Positions 35,927-46,763 of a stretch of DNA of 64,000 nt are shown piece by piece; position 1 is the first letter of the stretch, and every line of letters starts with the position of its first letter. The position numbers and the translations under genes were made by a program. Origin of the DNA: Oscillatoriales cyanobacterium RM2_1_1 (lineage in GTDB: Bacteria; Cyanobacteriota; Cyanobacteriia; Cyanobacteriales; Microcoleaceae); assembly GCA_012033335.1 (NCBI GenBank), contig JAAURB010000009.1, forward strand, positions 1 through 64,000, read 5' to 3'. Under the pieces are notes generated by a model. It ran no database searches. It worked only from the letters and a program-made list of their open reading frames with translations, and had not been told where the DNA came from.

Positions 35927-37366
35927 CTAGTTTCTAGCCCATCGACTGGTCAACCAACGCCATACTTTTAAGACCGTCTCTTCAACCCATAACATGAACC
36001 GATCAAGGAGACTTAAAACCCTCTCTAAAATATGCTTTTCGTAGCCGCTGGAGGCCACCTGAACCTCTAGCCAGTCTGCTTCTGTCGCTGCTGAACTATT
36101 ATCAGGGCGTTTATCAGAGTGTGCAGCCAGATGAATACCCGGAGGTGCTTCCAGAATTATCCCAATATCTGCCGCTGTTGCCAGAAGTGGCGCTGCAATC
36201 TTGGGGCCAAAAGATTGGTTGGCCTGAATTCCAGCCGTGGTTGCCGACTGAGCCCCGTTGGCCAGTCTGGGTTGAGTTTGAGGAGAGGCTTGAGTCCCTT
36301 CAGAATCAAGGGAATGCAATCGGGGTTCCCGGAGGCTAGATGTTGAGCTATTGGGGAAGTGAGCAGATATTTCAGGGCTAGGGACGCTGTCAAAGGGATT
36401 GACAAGGGGTCTGACAGGGGGTTTTAAAAAAGTTTCGGTGGGAAGTTCAGTTTGGCAATGGGGAGAAATTGAAAGGGGAGAAGCTGAAATATTGGTAGAA
36501 TCCTGATTTCCAGAACCCTGGAAGGAATTGGAAACCGGATTATCCGGGGGATAAAGATGCTGATTCAAAAAGCGACCCGAGGCGGATAGAATAAAGGACT
36601 TGGCTTGATTGAAATTTGCTTTCCAAGCCACCTGCCAGCTTGGAACCTGTCCCGGTAATAACCGTTTTTCCGCCGTATTACTTTGGGCGTGCTGAATAGA
36701 CTGGCGTACATCCTCAGCGACTTGAGCAATGATCGTGGTCGTTTTGACAATGGGGGCCGCAATATGACGATCAGAGGCGATGAAGATTTCCTGCAGTAGG
36801 GTTTGGGCTTTAGCCGAACTCCTAGCAGCCAGAGCAGGACGGTCTGGCTGACCCGCCAGTTCCATCCGGACATATCCCCCCAGGAGTTTTTGCTGTCGGC
36901 CAGACAGGAGCTTCATGACCTGGTTGTCTGTCCCAACCAATACCAGTTCTCGGCTGGGAAGCTCGGTGGCGATGCCCCGAACTCTAGCAGCCATGACTTG
37001 TCCACAGGAGCGCCCAACTTCCTCTCGAGCAATCACCAAAATATTCTGAATGGCCAGATCCGTTGAGGTTGCCAGGTCAGAAATATGGCTGGGAGAATAA
37101 CCTGGGACATGAGTCAAGGTCACTTCAGGGCTTGCGGTGAGTTGGGGCTTAGAATCGTAATCGTGACCCAGGCGCAACTGCCGACCGATCCGACGCAATC
37201 CCTGGCCGATGACTACAAATGGATACAACAAATAGTGAGTCGCCGTCCCACTGGCCACCTTCACCTGTCTCCAGGTGCGATCGCAGCTATCGAGGAACCG
37301 TTGATATCCTTGGGAGAAGAAGTTAAAAAATCGACTTTTGTAGGGGCCAGGATTGGGGTCTGTCAT
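35927..37366 (-). CDS. Cyanobacterial hypothetical protein
   Basis: A 479-residue protein with no family I can name. An amphipathic N-terminal region (SQGYQRFLDSCDRTWRQVKV, then ATHYLLYPFVVIG) is followed by a folded part (about 80-225) containing SDLATSTDLAIQNILVIARE and LLGGYVRMELAGQ. A long Ser/Pro/Gln-rich disordered stretch follows (about 260-390), and the C-terminus is an amphipathic helix (RVLSLLDRFMLWVEETVLKV, then WRWLTSRW). Ends of this type often contact membranes. The ATG at 37366 is the family-like start; upstream is a low-complexity tract. Function unknown. Confidence 0.65.
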   Translation of the reverse strand: MTDPNPGPYKSRFFNFFSQGYQRFLDSCDRTWRQVKVASGTATHYLLYPFVVIGQGLRRIGRQLRLGHDYDSKPQLTASPEVTLTHVPGYSPSHISDLATSTDLAIQNILVIAREEVGRSCGQVMAARVRGIATELPSRELVLVGTDNQVMKLLSGRQQKLLGGYVRMELAGQPDRPALAARSSAKAQTLLQEIFIASDRHIAAPIVKTTTIIAQVAEDVRQSIQHAQSNTAEKRLLPGQVPSWQVAWKANFNQAKSFILSASGRFLNQHLYPPDNPVSNSFQGSGNQDSTNISASPLSISPHCQTELPTETFLKPPVRPLVNPFDSVPSPEISAHFPNSSTSSLREPRLHSLDSEGTQASPQTQPRLANGAQSATTAGIQANQSFGPKIAAPLLATAADIGIILEAPPGIHLAAHSDKRPDNSSAATEADWLEVQVASSGYEKHILERVLSLLDRFMLWVEETVLKVWRWLTSRWARN

Positions 37367-37676
37367 CTCTACATTATGCTTAAGACTGTGCTTAAGATGC
37401 TAAGAATACTACAAGGCTATAAAAATGAACTAGACATGCAGCTATTGCGGATTCATAATGTAAATTCACAATTGGCTAGGTTCAAAACTGCAAACTCAAA
37501 ACTGCAAACTCGCAATTGGAATTCCGATTAAAATTGTAAAACCGAAGTGGGTCTCTTGCACTTGAGCTAGAACCCTACACTACAGGTTTTCACGGACGGT
37601 TTCTACGAACGGTTTTCATAAACCATTTGACTGCTATAGCTTCTGTACTGATCACGATGTTCTCATTGTATCAATC

Positions 37677-40600
37677 ATGACCCAAACTGTGACGAATCCA
37701 CAGTCAATTCCAGAGTCGATTCCAGAACGGATCAATCGTCTACGGCGGTTGACCCAAGCTGAGGTTCAGACTCACTGGCAAATCTGGCATCAAGCTACGG
37801 TTACTGAGTTCAAGGAGGCGGAAGTTGCCCTAGCCCATTCTCCCCTGGCTCAACTGAATGATCGCAGGCAGATTGTCTGGTCAAAAGGTCAGCAGATTAT
37901 CTGGTTGGGTCAAACTATCAGGGTTCCTCAAGTTTTAGCCCCTCAAAATTCCGAGCAGCCCTATGATCTGACTGGATTCTCCCTGCGGTTGGTGCTGCGA
38001 TGGTGGGCGGATGAGGCTCAAATTTATCTGAATCAGATTCAGGTTCAGACGGGGGATTTATTTGACTGTTTCACTCGGGTTTTATTGTCTAGTTCCGTTC
38101 GACCTGGAGACCAATTTGATGTGATTCTTAAACTGACCAGTCCTGACCATGATGCTGGGGCATTGGTTGAGTCCTATTGTCAGTATGAATGGGTACAGAA
38201 TACATTAGAACAACGGGTTGATCCAGGGTTTCTGGCGGATGAAATTGAAATTGTTTACATCTATTTAACTCATGGCTCTAAACAGCAAGATTCTAAACAA
38301 CAAGATCTAAAATCTCAAAACTCAGCACAACAAGATTCTAAACAAAAAGATCTAAAATCTCAAAATCCAAAACAATCGACCACTCGAGACCAAAAGCTGA
38401 AGCAACTGCATTATATTTTAAATAAACTTGACTGGTCAATTCCTACTAAAACAGAGGAATTTCAGCGATCGCTTCAGGTTTGTCGTCGGGATTTGTATCA
38501 GTTTCAACAGGAATTAAACCTGGATTTACAGTTAAAGCTGAAACTTATCGGCCATGCTCACCTTGATCTGGCCTGGCTTTGGCCCGTCGAAGAGACCTGG
38601 AATGCAGCCCAATACACTTTTGAATCTGTTCTGAATTTGCAAAGGGATTTTCTAGAATTAATCTTCTGTCATTCAACTCCAGCATTGTATGAATGGATTG
38701 AACAACATCGCCCTGATTTATTTGCTCAAATTCAGCAAAAAGTAAAGCAAAAATCCTGGGAAATTACGGCGGGGCTATGGGTCGAACCGGAATTAAATCT
38801 TATCAGCGGGGAATCTTTAGTACGGCAGGTTTTGTACGGTCAGCATTATACCCGAGAAAAGTTTGGTGAGTATTCTCGAGTCGCCTGGTTACCCGATAGT
38901 TTTGGTTTTTGTTGGCAGCTTCCTCAGATTTTACGACAGGGAAAAATCCAGTATTTTGTCACTCAGAAACTCCGGTGGAATGATACGACTCAATTTCCCC
39001 ATGGTATTTTTTGGTGGCGATCGCCCGATGGCAGCCAAATTTTAAGCTATATGTCTGGTTTGATTGGGGAAATAGTTGACCCGATTAAGATGGTGAAATA
39101 TGGCCTCGAATGGTATCAACAAACTGGCCTAGAGACCGCGTTATGGTTACCCGGAGTTGGCGATCATGGGGGTGGCCCGACCCGAGATATGCTAGAAATT
39201 GCTCGACGTTGGCAACAGTCTCCTGTTTTTCCTGAACTTGAATTTACAACGGTTTCAGACTATCTGGATCAAACTATCGATCAGGTTTCAAAAGATTCTG
39301 AGAAAGATTCTGCATCTGATGAAATCCAAAATAATTCAGACTTTCCAGTCTGGAATGACGAGCTTTATTTAGAGTTTCATCGCGGTTGTTACACGACCCA
39401 TGGCGATCAAAAATATTGGAATCGCTATTGTGAACGATTACTATATGAAACCGAGTTGTGGGCTAGTATTTCGGCAATTTTAACAGGATCAGAATATGCT
39501 AAATCCCAGCTAGAAATAGCCTGGAAAAAGGTTTTATTTAATCAGTTTCATGATATTCTGCCTGGCTCATCTATTCGCCCGGTTTATCTCGCCGCCAATC
39601 AAAACTGGCAGGAGGTTGAACAGATTTGCTGGGAAATTCTCAATCAATCCTTAGCAAGGATATCTAGTCAGATTTCACTTCCCGATCCTCCTCAATCTAA
39701 TGCTCTACCAATCTTCGTATTTAATGCTTTAAATTGGGAGCGGTCAGAAGTCGTTACTATTCAGCTTCCTGATTCACTAGCTGATGTAAAGGTTCCCTGG
39801 AAAATTCAAAATAGTACTGGAGAATTTATTCCCTCTCAATATCTTCAAACTCAAAACTTTCCAGCTCAAATTTTATTCGAGGCGGTTGATGTGCCATCTG
39901 TAGGCTATCGGATATTCTGGCTGTCTTCAGAGGAAGTTGAGTTTACTCAACAAGCCCAGACAGAGTCTCAAATCTCTGATTATTGGATTTTGGAAAACCA
40001 ATATCTCAGGGTTGAAATTTCGGAAAAAACTGGAAATATTTTGAGAATTCTTGATAAGATTCATCAAAGGGAAGTTTTAGCTGGTGAAGGTAATCAGCTC
40101 CAGTTCTTTCAAGATCAGGGCCAATACTGGGATGCCTGGAATATTGATCCAAACTATCAAGATTATCCTTTGCCCTCTGCTCAATTAATTTCAATCCAGT
40201 GGATTAGTTCAGGTGCAGTTCAACAGCAATTAAGGATAATTCGCAGGTTTCAAAACTCTGAATTTAGTCAAGATTACATTCTCCAAATCAACTCTCAGAT
40301 ATTGAAAATTGAAACCACCGTCAATTGGCAGGAAGCTCATGTCCTTGTCAAAGCAGCCTTTCCTTTGAACCTAAGTTCGGAAGTGGTCACCTGTGAAATT
40401 TCCTGTGGTGTAATTCAACGTCCAACTACACCTGAAACCCCATCAGAGAAAGCCAAATGGGAAATTCCTGCTATGCATTGGGTTGAGCTAAATTCAGATC
40501 ATTATGGTGTGAGTCTGCTGAATAATTCTAAGTACAGTTACGATATCCAACCCAGTCAAATTCGTTTGACATTGCTGCGGGGTTCGGTTTGGCCAGATCC

Positions 40601-41036
40601 AGAAGCCGACGGGGGAATCCATCAATTCACCTATGCCATTTATCCCCATATTGGTAGTTGGCAAGGGGCTAATGTTGTCCACCGAGGTTACGAACTAAAC
40701 CAACCTTTAAGGGTGAATTGCTTTTATCCTGAAGAGCCTGAATCCTCTTCTAGTTCTTCATCAGATCGACAAAGTTTTCTAGATTTAAATGCGAAAAATC
40801 TAATTTTAATGGCATTTAAACAATCTGAATTCAATCCTCAAGAGTGGATTCTACGTTGCTATGAATCTGCAGGGGAGTCAGCAAATTTGGTACTTACAGG
40901 ACATTTAGAAAAGCAAATTATTGCTCAAGTTAATTTACTAGAGGAAGTAATCGATTCAGATAGTAACGATTCAAGCACTGGAGATCAAACCTTATCAGTT
41001 TCTCCCTGGAAAATAGTTAGCTTTAAGCTTGATTAA
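37677..41036 (+). CDS. Glycoside hydrolase family 38 alpha-mannosidase
   Basis: A 1119-residue alpha-mannosidase that would hydrolyse alpha-linked mannose from glycans or mannosylated compounds. The N-terminal domain (about 60-200) matches the galactose-binding-like part of bacterial GH38 enzymes. The catalytic domain starts at HAHLDLAWLW (H293, H295, D297 as zinc ligands), with the nucleophile D407 in WLPDSFGF and GDHGGGPTRDMLE further on. A helical three-bundle and beta-sandwich domains complete the family layout. An in-frame 45-bp tandem duplication at 38286-38375 gives a Gln/Lys/Ser-rich linker (about residues 204-240). There is no signal peptide, so a cytosolic enzyme is likely. Confidence 0.92.
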   Translation: MTQTVTNPQSIPESIPERINRLRRLTQAEVQTHWQIWHQATVTEFKEAEVALAHSPLAQLNDRRQIVWSKGQQIIWLGQTIRVPQVLAPQNSEQPYDLTGFSLRLVLRWWADEAQIYLNQIQVQTGDLFDCFTRVLLSSSVRPGDQFDVILKLTSPDHDAGALVESYCQYEWVQNTLEQRVDPGFLADEIEIVYIYLTHGSKQQDSKQQDLKSQNSAQQDSKQKDLKSQNPKQSTTRDQKLKQLHYILNKLDWSIPTKTEEFQRSLQVCRRDLYQFQQELNLDLQLKLKLIGHAHLDLAWLWPVEETWNAAQYTFESVLNLQRDFLELIFCHSTPALYEWIEQHRPDLFAQIQQKVKQKSWEITAGLWVEPELNLISGESLVRQVLYGQHYTREKFGEYSRVAWLPDSFGFCWQLPQILRQGKIQYFVTQKLRWNDTTQFPHGIFWWRSPDGSQILSYMSGLIGEIVDPIKMVKYGLEWYQQTGLETALWLPGVGDHGGGPTRDMLEIARRWQQSPVFPELEFTTVSDYLDQTIDQVSKDSEKDSASDEIQNNSDFPVWNDELYLEFHRGCYTTHGDQKYWNRYCERLLYETELWASISAILTGSEYAKSQLEIAWKKVLFNQFHDILPGSSIRPVYLAANQNWQEVEQICWEILNQSLARISSQISLPDPPQSNALPIFVFNALNWERSEVVTIQLPDSLADVKVPWKIQNSTGEFIPSQYLQTQNFPAQILFEAVDVPSVGYRIFWLSSEEVEFTQQAQTESQISDYWILENQYLRVEISEKTGNILRILDKIHQREVLAGEGNQLQFFQDQGQYWDAWNIDPNYQDYPLPSAQLISIQWISSGAVQQQLRIIRRFQNSEFSQDYILQINSQILKIETTVNWQEAHVLVKAAFPLNLSSEVVTCEISCGVIQRPTTPETPSEKAKWEIPAMHWVELNSDHYGVSLLNNSKYSYDIQPSQIRLTLLRGSVWPDPEADGGIHQFTYAIYPHIGSWQGANVVHRGYELNQPLRVNCFYPEEPESSSSSSSDRQSFLDLNAKNLILMAFKQSEFNPQEWILRCYESAGESANLVLTGHLEKQIIAQVNLLEEVIDSDSNDSSTGDQTLSVSPWKIVSFKLD
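38286..38375 (+). repeat. In-frame 45-bp tandem duplication in the mannosidase gene
   Basis: Two copies starting at 38286 and 38331 each begin CAAGATTCTAAACAA and encode SKQQDLKSQN-like 15-residue units. They lie in the linker before the catalytic domain and keep the frame. Confidence 0.8.
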
Positions 41037-41095
41037 TACAATTAGCTTAGTTAGTTTAATTATCAAAAAATCAACCCAATCAGCCAGCAAATCAA

Positions 41096-42258
41096 GTGAA
41101 CTCACCAAACCCAACAAACCCAACCAACTCAACCAACTCAACCAACCCAATAATATTTGACATCACTGTAGTCGGGGCAGGAATTGCTGGATTGACCTGT
41201 GCCCAACAGCTAAAATCAGCAGGTTACTCTGTGGTAATTCTGGAGAAGTCTCGGGGAGTCGGGGGGCGTTGTGCGACTCGCCAGGTTCAAGGTCAATCAG
41301 ACTTGAAAATCGATCATGGTGTGCGCTATTTAAATATTCAAGGGGAATTAACCCAAGCATTAATTGAACAGTTAAGGGATTCTACCATTACAAATAGCTC
41401 CAAGAATTTCCAACTCTGGACATCAGAAATCCATCAATATTATCTGATCCAGCTCTGGATCAGATTAAAATAATATCTCAAAATTCCCCTGCTTATATTC
41501 TTTCAAATGGCATGAATGAAATTGGTAAATTTTTAGCCAATGACTTAGAGATCTGGTTTAATCGCAGATTGGTTTCCCTCCAATCAACGGATAAAAGGCT
41601 TTGGGATTTGACCCTAGAAATCACCCATGAGACGGCAATAGAAAAACCCCAAATGCTGCAGTCAAGGGCAGTTGTTCTAGCGATTCCTGCTCCTCAATTG
41701 GCTACTATTTTAGATCCTTTAATTCCCCGGATTTTACCAGAATTTTATACCATCCTGAACTCAATTCAGTATGATCCCTGCATCACCGTTATGGCCAGTT
41801 ACCCTGCAGAAAAACAGACGAAATTAACATTTAGAAATCCCGACTGGAAAGCCATTCGATTCCCCCAAAATCCTATTGTGGATTGGGTAGGATTGGACAG
41901 TAGTAAACGATCAAATTCTCAATTTCCAGTGTTTGTGATTCAGAGTAAGGCTGAATTTGCCCAACAATTTTTAGACGATTCTGACTTGCAACCCGCTACC
42001 CAACTCCTACTTCTCCAGGTAGCCAGCCTGCTTGATCCCTGGCTAGCAGAGCCAGAATGGACGCAAACCCATCGTTGGCGCTACGCTTTCTGTCAAAATC
42101 CCATCCCCCAATCTTACCTGGAAACCCTTGATCCTTTGCCCCTGGTGGGAATAGGAGATTGGTGTGGGAGTGATTCTATTGTTGGCTCCATAGAACGCAC
42201 TTTAAAATCTGGAACAGCCGCATCAGCCTGGTTAATCTCACGCTTATCTGGGTTGTAA
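41096..42258 (+). pseudogene. FAD-dependent amine oxidase/renalase-like protein, frameshifted
   Basis: The first part (from GTG 41096) has an Asn/Pro/Thr simple-repeat start, then the dinucleotide-binding VVGAGIAGLTCAQQL and EKSRGVGGRCATRQ of the NAD(P)/FAD renalase-like family, and HGVRYLN. It ends at 41473. The second part, in the next frame, reads back through NSPAYILSNGMNEIGKFLAN from about 41440 and continues with AVVLAIPAPQL and the FAD-contact GDWCGSDSIVGSIERTLKSG to 42258. One added base near 41436-41442 joins them. Length after repair is about 387 residues, normal for the family. Either a pseudogene or an assembly error. Confidence 0.8.
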
Positions 42259-42420
42259 TCTCAATTTTAATCTTAGTTGTAATCCTATTAGGTGACTGTC
42301 GTAAGTTGACTTTTGAGTTAAATCTATTTCAGAGTCATTTTACAATGACTTTATAGTAACTTTATAGCAATTGACAATAATATTCGCTAGGATTCAAGCA
42401 GTAAAGTTAACCGGATAAAG

Positions 42421-43638
42421 ATGAGCCAAGCTTCTCAGAATACCTGTCCTATTTGTAGTTCTAGTCAATGGCAGACTTTTTTTGAAGTCTTAAGTGTGCC
42501 TGTTTTTTGCAATATATTATGGCCCGAAAAATTAGCGGCTCAGAGGTGTAATCGGGGAGACTTGAGGCTTAACTTCTGCTCCAACTGCAGTTTTATTGGC
42601 AATATCGCTTTTGATCCAGATCATTTAGATTATGCTCAAACCTATGAGAATGCTCTAGATTTCTCTCCACGCTTCCAAACCTATGCTCATTCATTAGCGA
42701 CTCAATTAATTGAACAGCATGATCTGCACCATAAGACGATCTTAGAAATCGGCTGTGGCAAAGGAGAATTTTTACTTTTACTGTGTGAATTAGGAGACAA
42801 TCGAGGAATTGGCTTTGATCCAACTTATATCCCTTTAGAAGAACATGGTTGGGCGAATGAAAAAATTCAATTTATTCAAGATTATTATTCAGAAAAATAT
42901 ATTGAATACCAGAATGATTTTGTCTGTTGTCGCCATACTCTAGAACATATTCCCCAACCTACTCAGTTATTGAATATCCTATCAAATAACCTAAAAAAAA
43001 CGATTCAGAGCCAAGCCAATCCTGGGATCTTTTTTGAGGTTCCCAATGCCCTTGATACATTTTCCCGTTCAGCTATTTGGGATATTATTTATGAACATTG
43101 TTGTTACTTTTCTCCAGTGGCTTTAACCTACGCTTTCTCAAGTTGTGGATTCAAGGTTGAACAAGTTACAGAGGAGTTTCAAGGACAATTTCTCTGCTTA
43201 GAGGCTCATTTGGGAGAACCTACCACAACATTAACCAAAGTTCAGCAGCAGCAGGTTAGCCAACTGGTTCAAGATATTAAGCAATTTACAATCCGTTTCA
43301 ATCAAACCTTGGAAATCTGGCAGGAGAAATTGAGACAGTTTAGTCAAAATCATCAAAAAGTTGTTCTTTGGGGGGCAGGATCAAAGGGAGTAACGTTTCT
43401 GAACTTTCTCAAGGTTGAGAGTTCCGTCCAGAGCCCTATTGAGTATGTTGTTGATATCAATCCTCGGAAACAGGGAATGTATGTGGCTGGAACCGGGCAA
43501 AAGATTGTTTCTCCTGAATTTCTTCAGGAATATCAACCGGATATTGTGATTATTATGAATCCTATTTACAAAGATGAAATTCAGAAAATGCTGACTGATT
43601 TAGGAGTACAAGATTGTAGTTTGACCATTGGATTTTAA
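42421..43638 (+). CDS. Class I SAM-dependent C-methyltransferase
   Basis: A 405-residue enzyme with the three-part layout of sugar C-methyltransferases. The N-terminal zinc-binding domain has CPICSSSQW and, further on, CSNCSF. The central SAM domain contains ILEIGCGKGEFLLLL (about 100-114) and CCRHTLEHIPQP. The C-terminal domain has a second Rossmann-like core, VVLWGAGSKGVTFLN, and PDIVIIMNPIYKDEI. Relatives methylate nucleotide-linked sugars for surface polysaccharides or antibiotics; the substrate here is unknown. The ATG at 42421 is preceded by GGATAAAG. The gene is intact and stands alone after the broken FAD gene. Confidence 0.87.
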   Translation: MSQASQNTCPICSSSQWQTFFEVLSVPVFCNILWPEKLAAQRCNRGDLRLNFCSNCSFIGNIAFDPDHLDYAQTYENALDFSPRFQTYAHSLATQLIEQHDLHHKTILEIGCGKGEFLLLLCELGDNRGIGFDPTYIPLEEHGWANEKIQFIQDYYSEKYIEYQNDFVCCRHTLEHIPQPTQLLNILSNNLKKTIQSQANPGIFFEVPNALDTFSRSAIWDIIYEHCCYFSPVALTYAFSSCGFKVEQVTEEFQGQFLCLEAHLGEPTTTLTKVQQQQVSQLVQDIKQFTIRFNQTLEIWQEKLRQFSQNHQKVVLWGAGSKGVTFLNFLKVESSVQSPIEYVVDINPRKQGMYVAGTGQKIVSPEFLQEYQPDIVIIMNPIYKDEIQKMLTDLGVQDCSLTIGF

Positions 43639-44241
43639 TCATTGGGGTTGCAAATAAGCCGGAAATCGAGATTGAGGGTGAGCTTGATTGGGGTTGTCGA
43701 ATTAGAGGATATTCTTGTTTTAAAAGGGACTTAACGCTTGTAAACAGGGCGTTTAAAGGGTGTTTAAGTGTTTGAAATTTCCATAAGGTTGAGCAAAGGG
43801 CCTTATCCCAATTCTCTTTAATATTGCTATAGATAGGAACCTGGAACGCAACGCGCTGCGGTATGCTCTGGGTTTTGTGTTATGCCAATTTTAAGAGCTG
43901 GTATTAGAATTTGCAGATTGAGACCTGAACCTCAGCTCCCGAACCTCAACAAGTTGGATGAGATTGCATTTCGCTCCAGGAATCTCCAGACATTGCTAAA
44001 TTTGCTATCCTCAAGAATATCAGTCCGGTGGGCCAGTATAATTCAGGATCAAAATTCCCATTTCTCCCCTGTATATGATCATTCACCAATCATTTCAGGG
44101 AATTCTAATGGCTGGGTGGTTCCAAAGCTTCGAAACAGTTTCCCGCTTTATTGCCAGAAACCATTTCCCAAACTTATCTTCTTAAATCATCTCTGAAACT
44201 ATATCTCTGAAACTACATCTCTGAAAGGTTTCCTCAAAACC
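43639..44241. other. Intergenic region with 14-bp tandem repeats
   Basis: No convincing gene is present in 600 bases. A TATAGCAAT word on the reverse strand near 43828-43836 resembles mobile-element ends. Just before the histidine kinase gene, a 14-base unit containing CTCTGAAACT repeats three times from 44191 to 44228. A 104-codon open frame at 43882-44196 has no family resemblance and atypical composition. Confidence 0.45.
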
Positions 44242-46320
44242 ATGTCTAACTTACTGATTCCTGACTACCAATCCAATGCCCTTGAACAGACGGCCTATCA
44301 ACTAGCCTCATGCACGGATCAACTGTTTCAGCAAATCCAGCAGCAACAGGCATTAACCAGTATTGTTGATCGGATTCGGTCATCTCTAGATCTGAATACC
44401 ATCCTTACCACCACGGCCACAGAGATTCGACAGTTACTCAACGCTGACCGAGTGGGTTTGTTTCAGTTTACTCCAGGGAGTGGCTGGGATGAGGGAGAGT
44501 TTGTTGCGGAGAATGTTGCGGCTGAATTTCCTTCAGCCATGGCGGCTAAAGTTTATGACCACTGTTTTGGCTGACAGTTTGCGACTTATTATACCCAGGG
44601 AAGAGTACAGGCCGTCGCAGATATTTATGATGCTGGACTGAGCGATTGCCATATTCAGATTCTTGAGCAATTTCAAGTGAGGGCAAATCTAATCGTTCCA
44701 GTGCTGAAGGGATCAGAACTCTGGGGACTGCTCTGCGTCCATCAGTACAACAATCCCAGGCGTTGGCAACTGGCAGAAATCGAGTTTGTCCGAAAAATTG
44801 CGGGATATTTTGCTGTTGCCTTACAGCAGACGGAGCAATTAGAGCAGAATCAGTCTCAAATCGCTTTACTGGCTCAGGTCGCAGCCCAAGAACGAGCCCT
44901 GGCTCGTCAAAAAGCCCTAGTCAAAATTACGAATCGGATTCGTCAATCCCTAAATTGGGAGATTATTTGTCAGACGGCAACTGAAGAGGTACGGCAATTA
45001 CTTGAGACTGACCGGGTAACGATTTATCGCTTCAACCCAGACTGGAGTGGCGATTTTTTGTTTGAATCGGTAGTTGATGGCTGGAAACCCCTGGTTGGAG
45101 TTTTTCCGACGATTGCGGATAGCCATTTGATGGAAAATCAAGGGGGCCGCTACGCCGCCAATGAAACCTTTGCGATTCCTGATATCTATCGAGCTGGCCA
45201 TGCGGATTGCCATGTCGCCTTACTGGAAGAACTTCAAGCTAGAGCCTATGCGATCGCCCCAATTTTTGAAGGGGATCATCTCTGGGGACTGCTCGCAACG
45301 TTCCAAAATTCTGGCCCTCGACAGTGGAGAGCCGATGAAGTTGAATTACTGGCGCAGATTGGTGAACAATTGGGAATTGCCCTGCAGCAGGCAAAGTACG
45401 TTCGCCAGATTCAGACTCAGTCCGTGGAGCTCAAGCAAACCCTAGAGGAATTGCAACAGTCTCAACTTCAACTGATTCAAAATGAAAAAATGGCTAGCCT
45501 AGGACAATTGGTGGCCGGAGTTGCCCATGAGATTAATAACCCGGTCAACTTTATTCATGGCAACCTGGCCCACGTCAATGAATATGTCACGGATCTAATG
45601 GCATTAGCCCGTTGCTGTCAACAAACTAAGGCTCAATCCTCAGAGGATATCAGAGCATTTCAAGAGCAATTGAAAACAGTCGATCTTGAGTTTATCCAGG
45701 AAGATTTACCTAAAATTCTCACCTCAATGAAGTTTGGCACTGAGCGCATTCGTGAGATTGTTTTATCCCTGCGTAATTTTTCTCGCTTGGACGAAGCTGA
45801 AGTCAAACCCGCCCATATCCACGAAGGGATTGATAGCACGTTACTTATTTTGGGACATCAAATTAGAGCTTGTAGCGATCAGCAACCCGTTGAGATTGTC
45901 AAAAACTACAGTGATCTTCCACCGATAGAATGTTCTCCAGCTCAGCTCAATCAGGTATTCATGAACATTTTACTTAATGCCCTCGATGCCTTAGAGGTCA
46001 CGACCCAAGCTCAAGTAAATAGCAACAATTCCCAGTTCAGGGATTACATACCCAGAATTTGGATCGATACCCAGATTTACGGGCCCGATCAAGTTGAAAT
46101 TCGCATCCGTGACAATGGGATCGGCATAGATGAGGCAAACAAAACTAAAGTCTTTGATTACTTTTTTACGACTAAGCCTATTGGTAAAGGAACAGGATTA
46201 GGATTGGCCATTTCCAGGCAAATTATATTTGAAAAACACGGTGGAGAACTAAGTTTCAATTCGATATCAGGTCAAGGGACGGAGTTTGTGATTCGATTGC
46301 CCATTCAGCTTAAAAAGTAG
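44242..46320 (+). pseudogene. GAF-GAF sensor histidine kinase with in-frame TGA
   Basis: A 692-codon frame is interrupted once, by TGA at codon 111 (44572-44574), inside the first GAF domain: VYDHCFG, stop, QFATYYTQGRVQAVADIYDA. Both sides are in the same frame and together form a complete GAF domain. A second GAF domain follows (about 230-380), then a coiled linker, the phosphoacceptor motif VAGVAHEINNP with H429, and an ATPase domain with RIRDNGIGID and GTGLGLAISRQ. Several such kinases act in light or redox sensing. A downstream ATG or GTG could still give a shortened kinase, for example GTG 44677. A single G-to-T change explains the stop; the TGA elsewhere in the window acts as a normal stop. 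Confidence 0.82.
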
Positions 46321-46334
46321 GCCATTGTTAGAAG

Positions 46335-46763
46335 TCAAAGTTTTGGTCGAATCCCCCGGGTGCGATAGCGCCAGTAATCCTGCAGGATCTGGCCATGGTC
46401 AAAGCACAGGGAGGTAGGAATTTGATCGGGTTCAAAGATATCCAGTGTCTGAGCATCGTCAGCGGCTTCAGGTTCTCCTGTGGCGGTAGCGAGGAAAACA
46501 ATTGCCAGGGTGTGCCGTCGCGGATCCCGTTGCGGATTGGAATAGACATAGAACTGCTCCGTCAGCTCAACGGGTAAACTGGTTTCTTCCAGAGCTTCCC
46601 GTCTGGCCGCTGTTTCGGCAGATTCCCCATAGTCAATAAATCCCCCTGGAATTGCCCAGCCGTGGGGAGGATTGCGGCGTTCAATCAACACAATCGGGCG
46701 GGTTGGTCGATCAATCAATTCAATAATGATGTCAACGGTGGGGGCAGGGTTGCGGTCAGTCAT
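46335..46763 (-). CDS. NUDIX hydrolase
   Basis: A 142-residue pyrophosphohydrolase of the ADP-ribose pyrophosphatase-like group. The NUDIX box is complete: [18 protein letters not shown] followed by LEET, with the catalytic Glu pair. Residues 30-50 ([13 protein letters not shown]) are typical. I chose ATG 46763 (MTDRNPAP), which overlaps the aroK stop by eight bases, with GGAG in the end of aroK upstream; this suggests translational coupling. An ATG 33 bases further upstream lies inside aroK. The substrate cannot be told by eye. Confidence 0.88.
   Translation of the reverse strand: MTDRNPAPTVDIIIELIDRPTRPIVLIERRNPPHGWAIPGGFIDYGESAETAARREALEETSLPVELTEQFYVYSNPQRDPRRHTLAIVFLATATGEPEAADDAQTLDIFEPDQIPTSLCFDHGQILQDYWRYRTRGIRPKL

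Noticed and set aside
43882-44196. A 104-codon forward frame before the histidine kinase
   Set aside because: Unusual composition, no ribosome site, and it runs into the 14-bp tandem repeats.
44572-44574. TGA recoding as selenocysteine or tryptophan in the GAF kinase
   Set aside because: TGA ends many intact genes in the window, no SECIS-like stem was seen after it, and GAF domains have no conserved Cys or Trp at this place.
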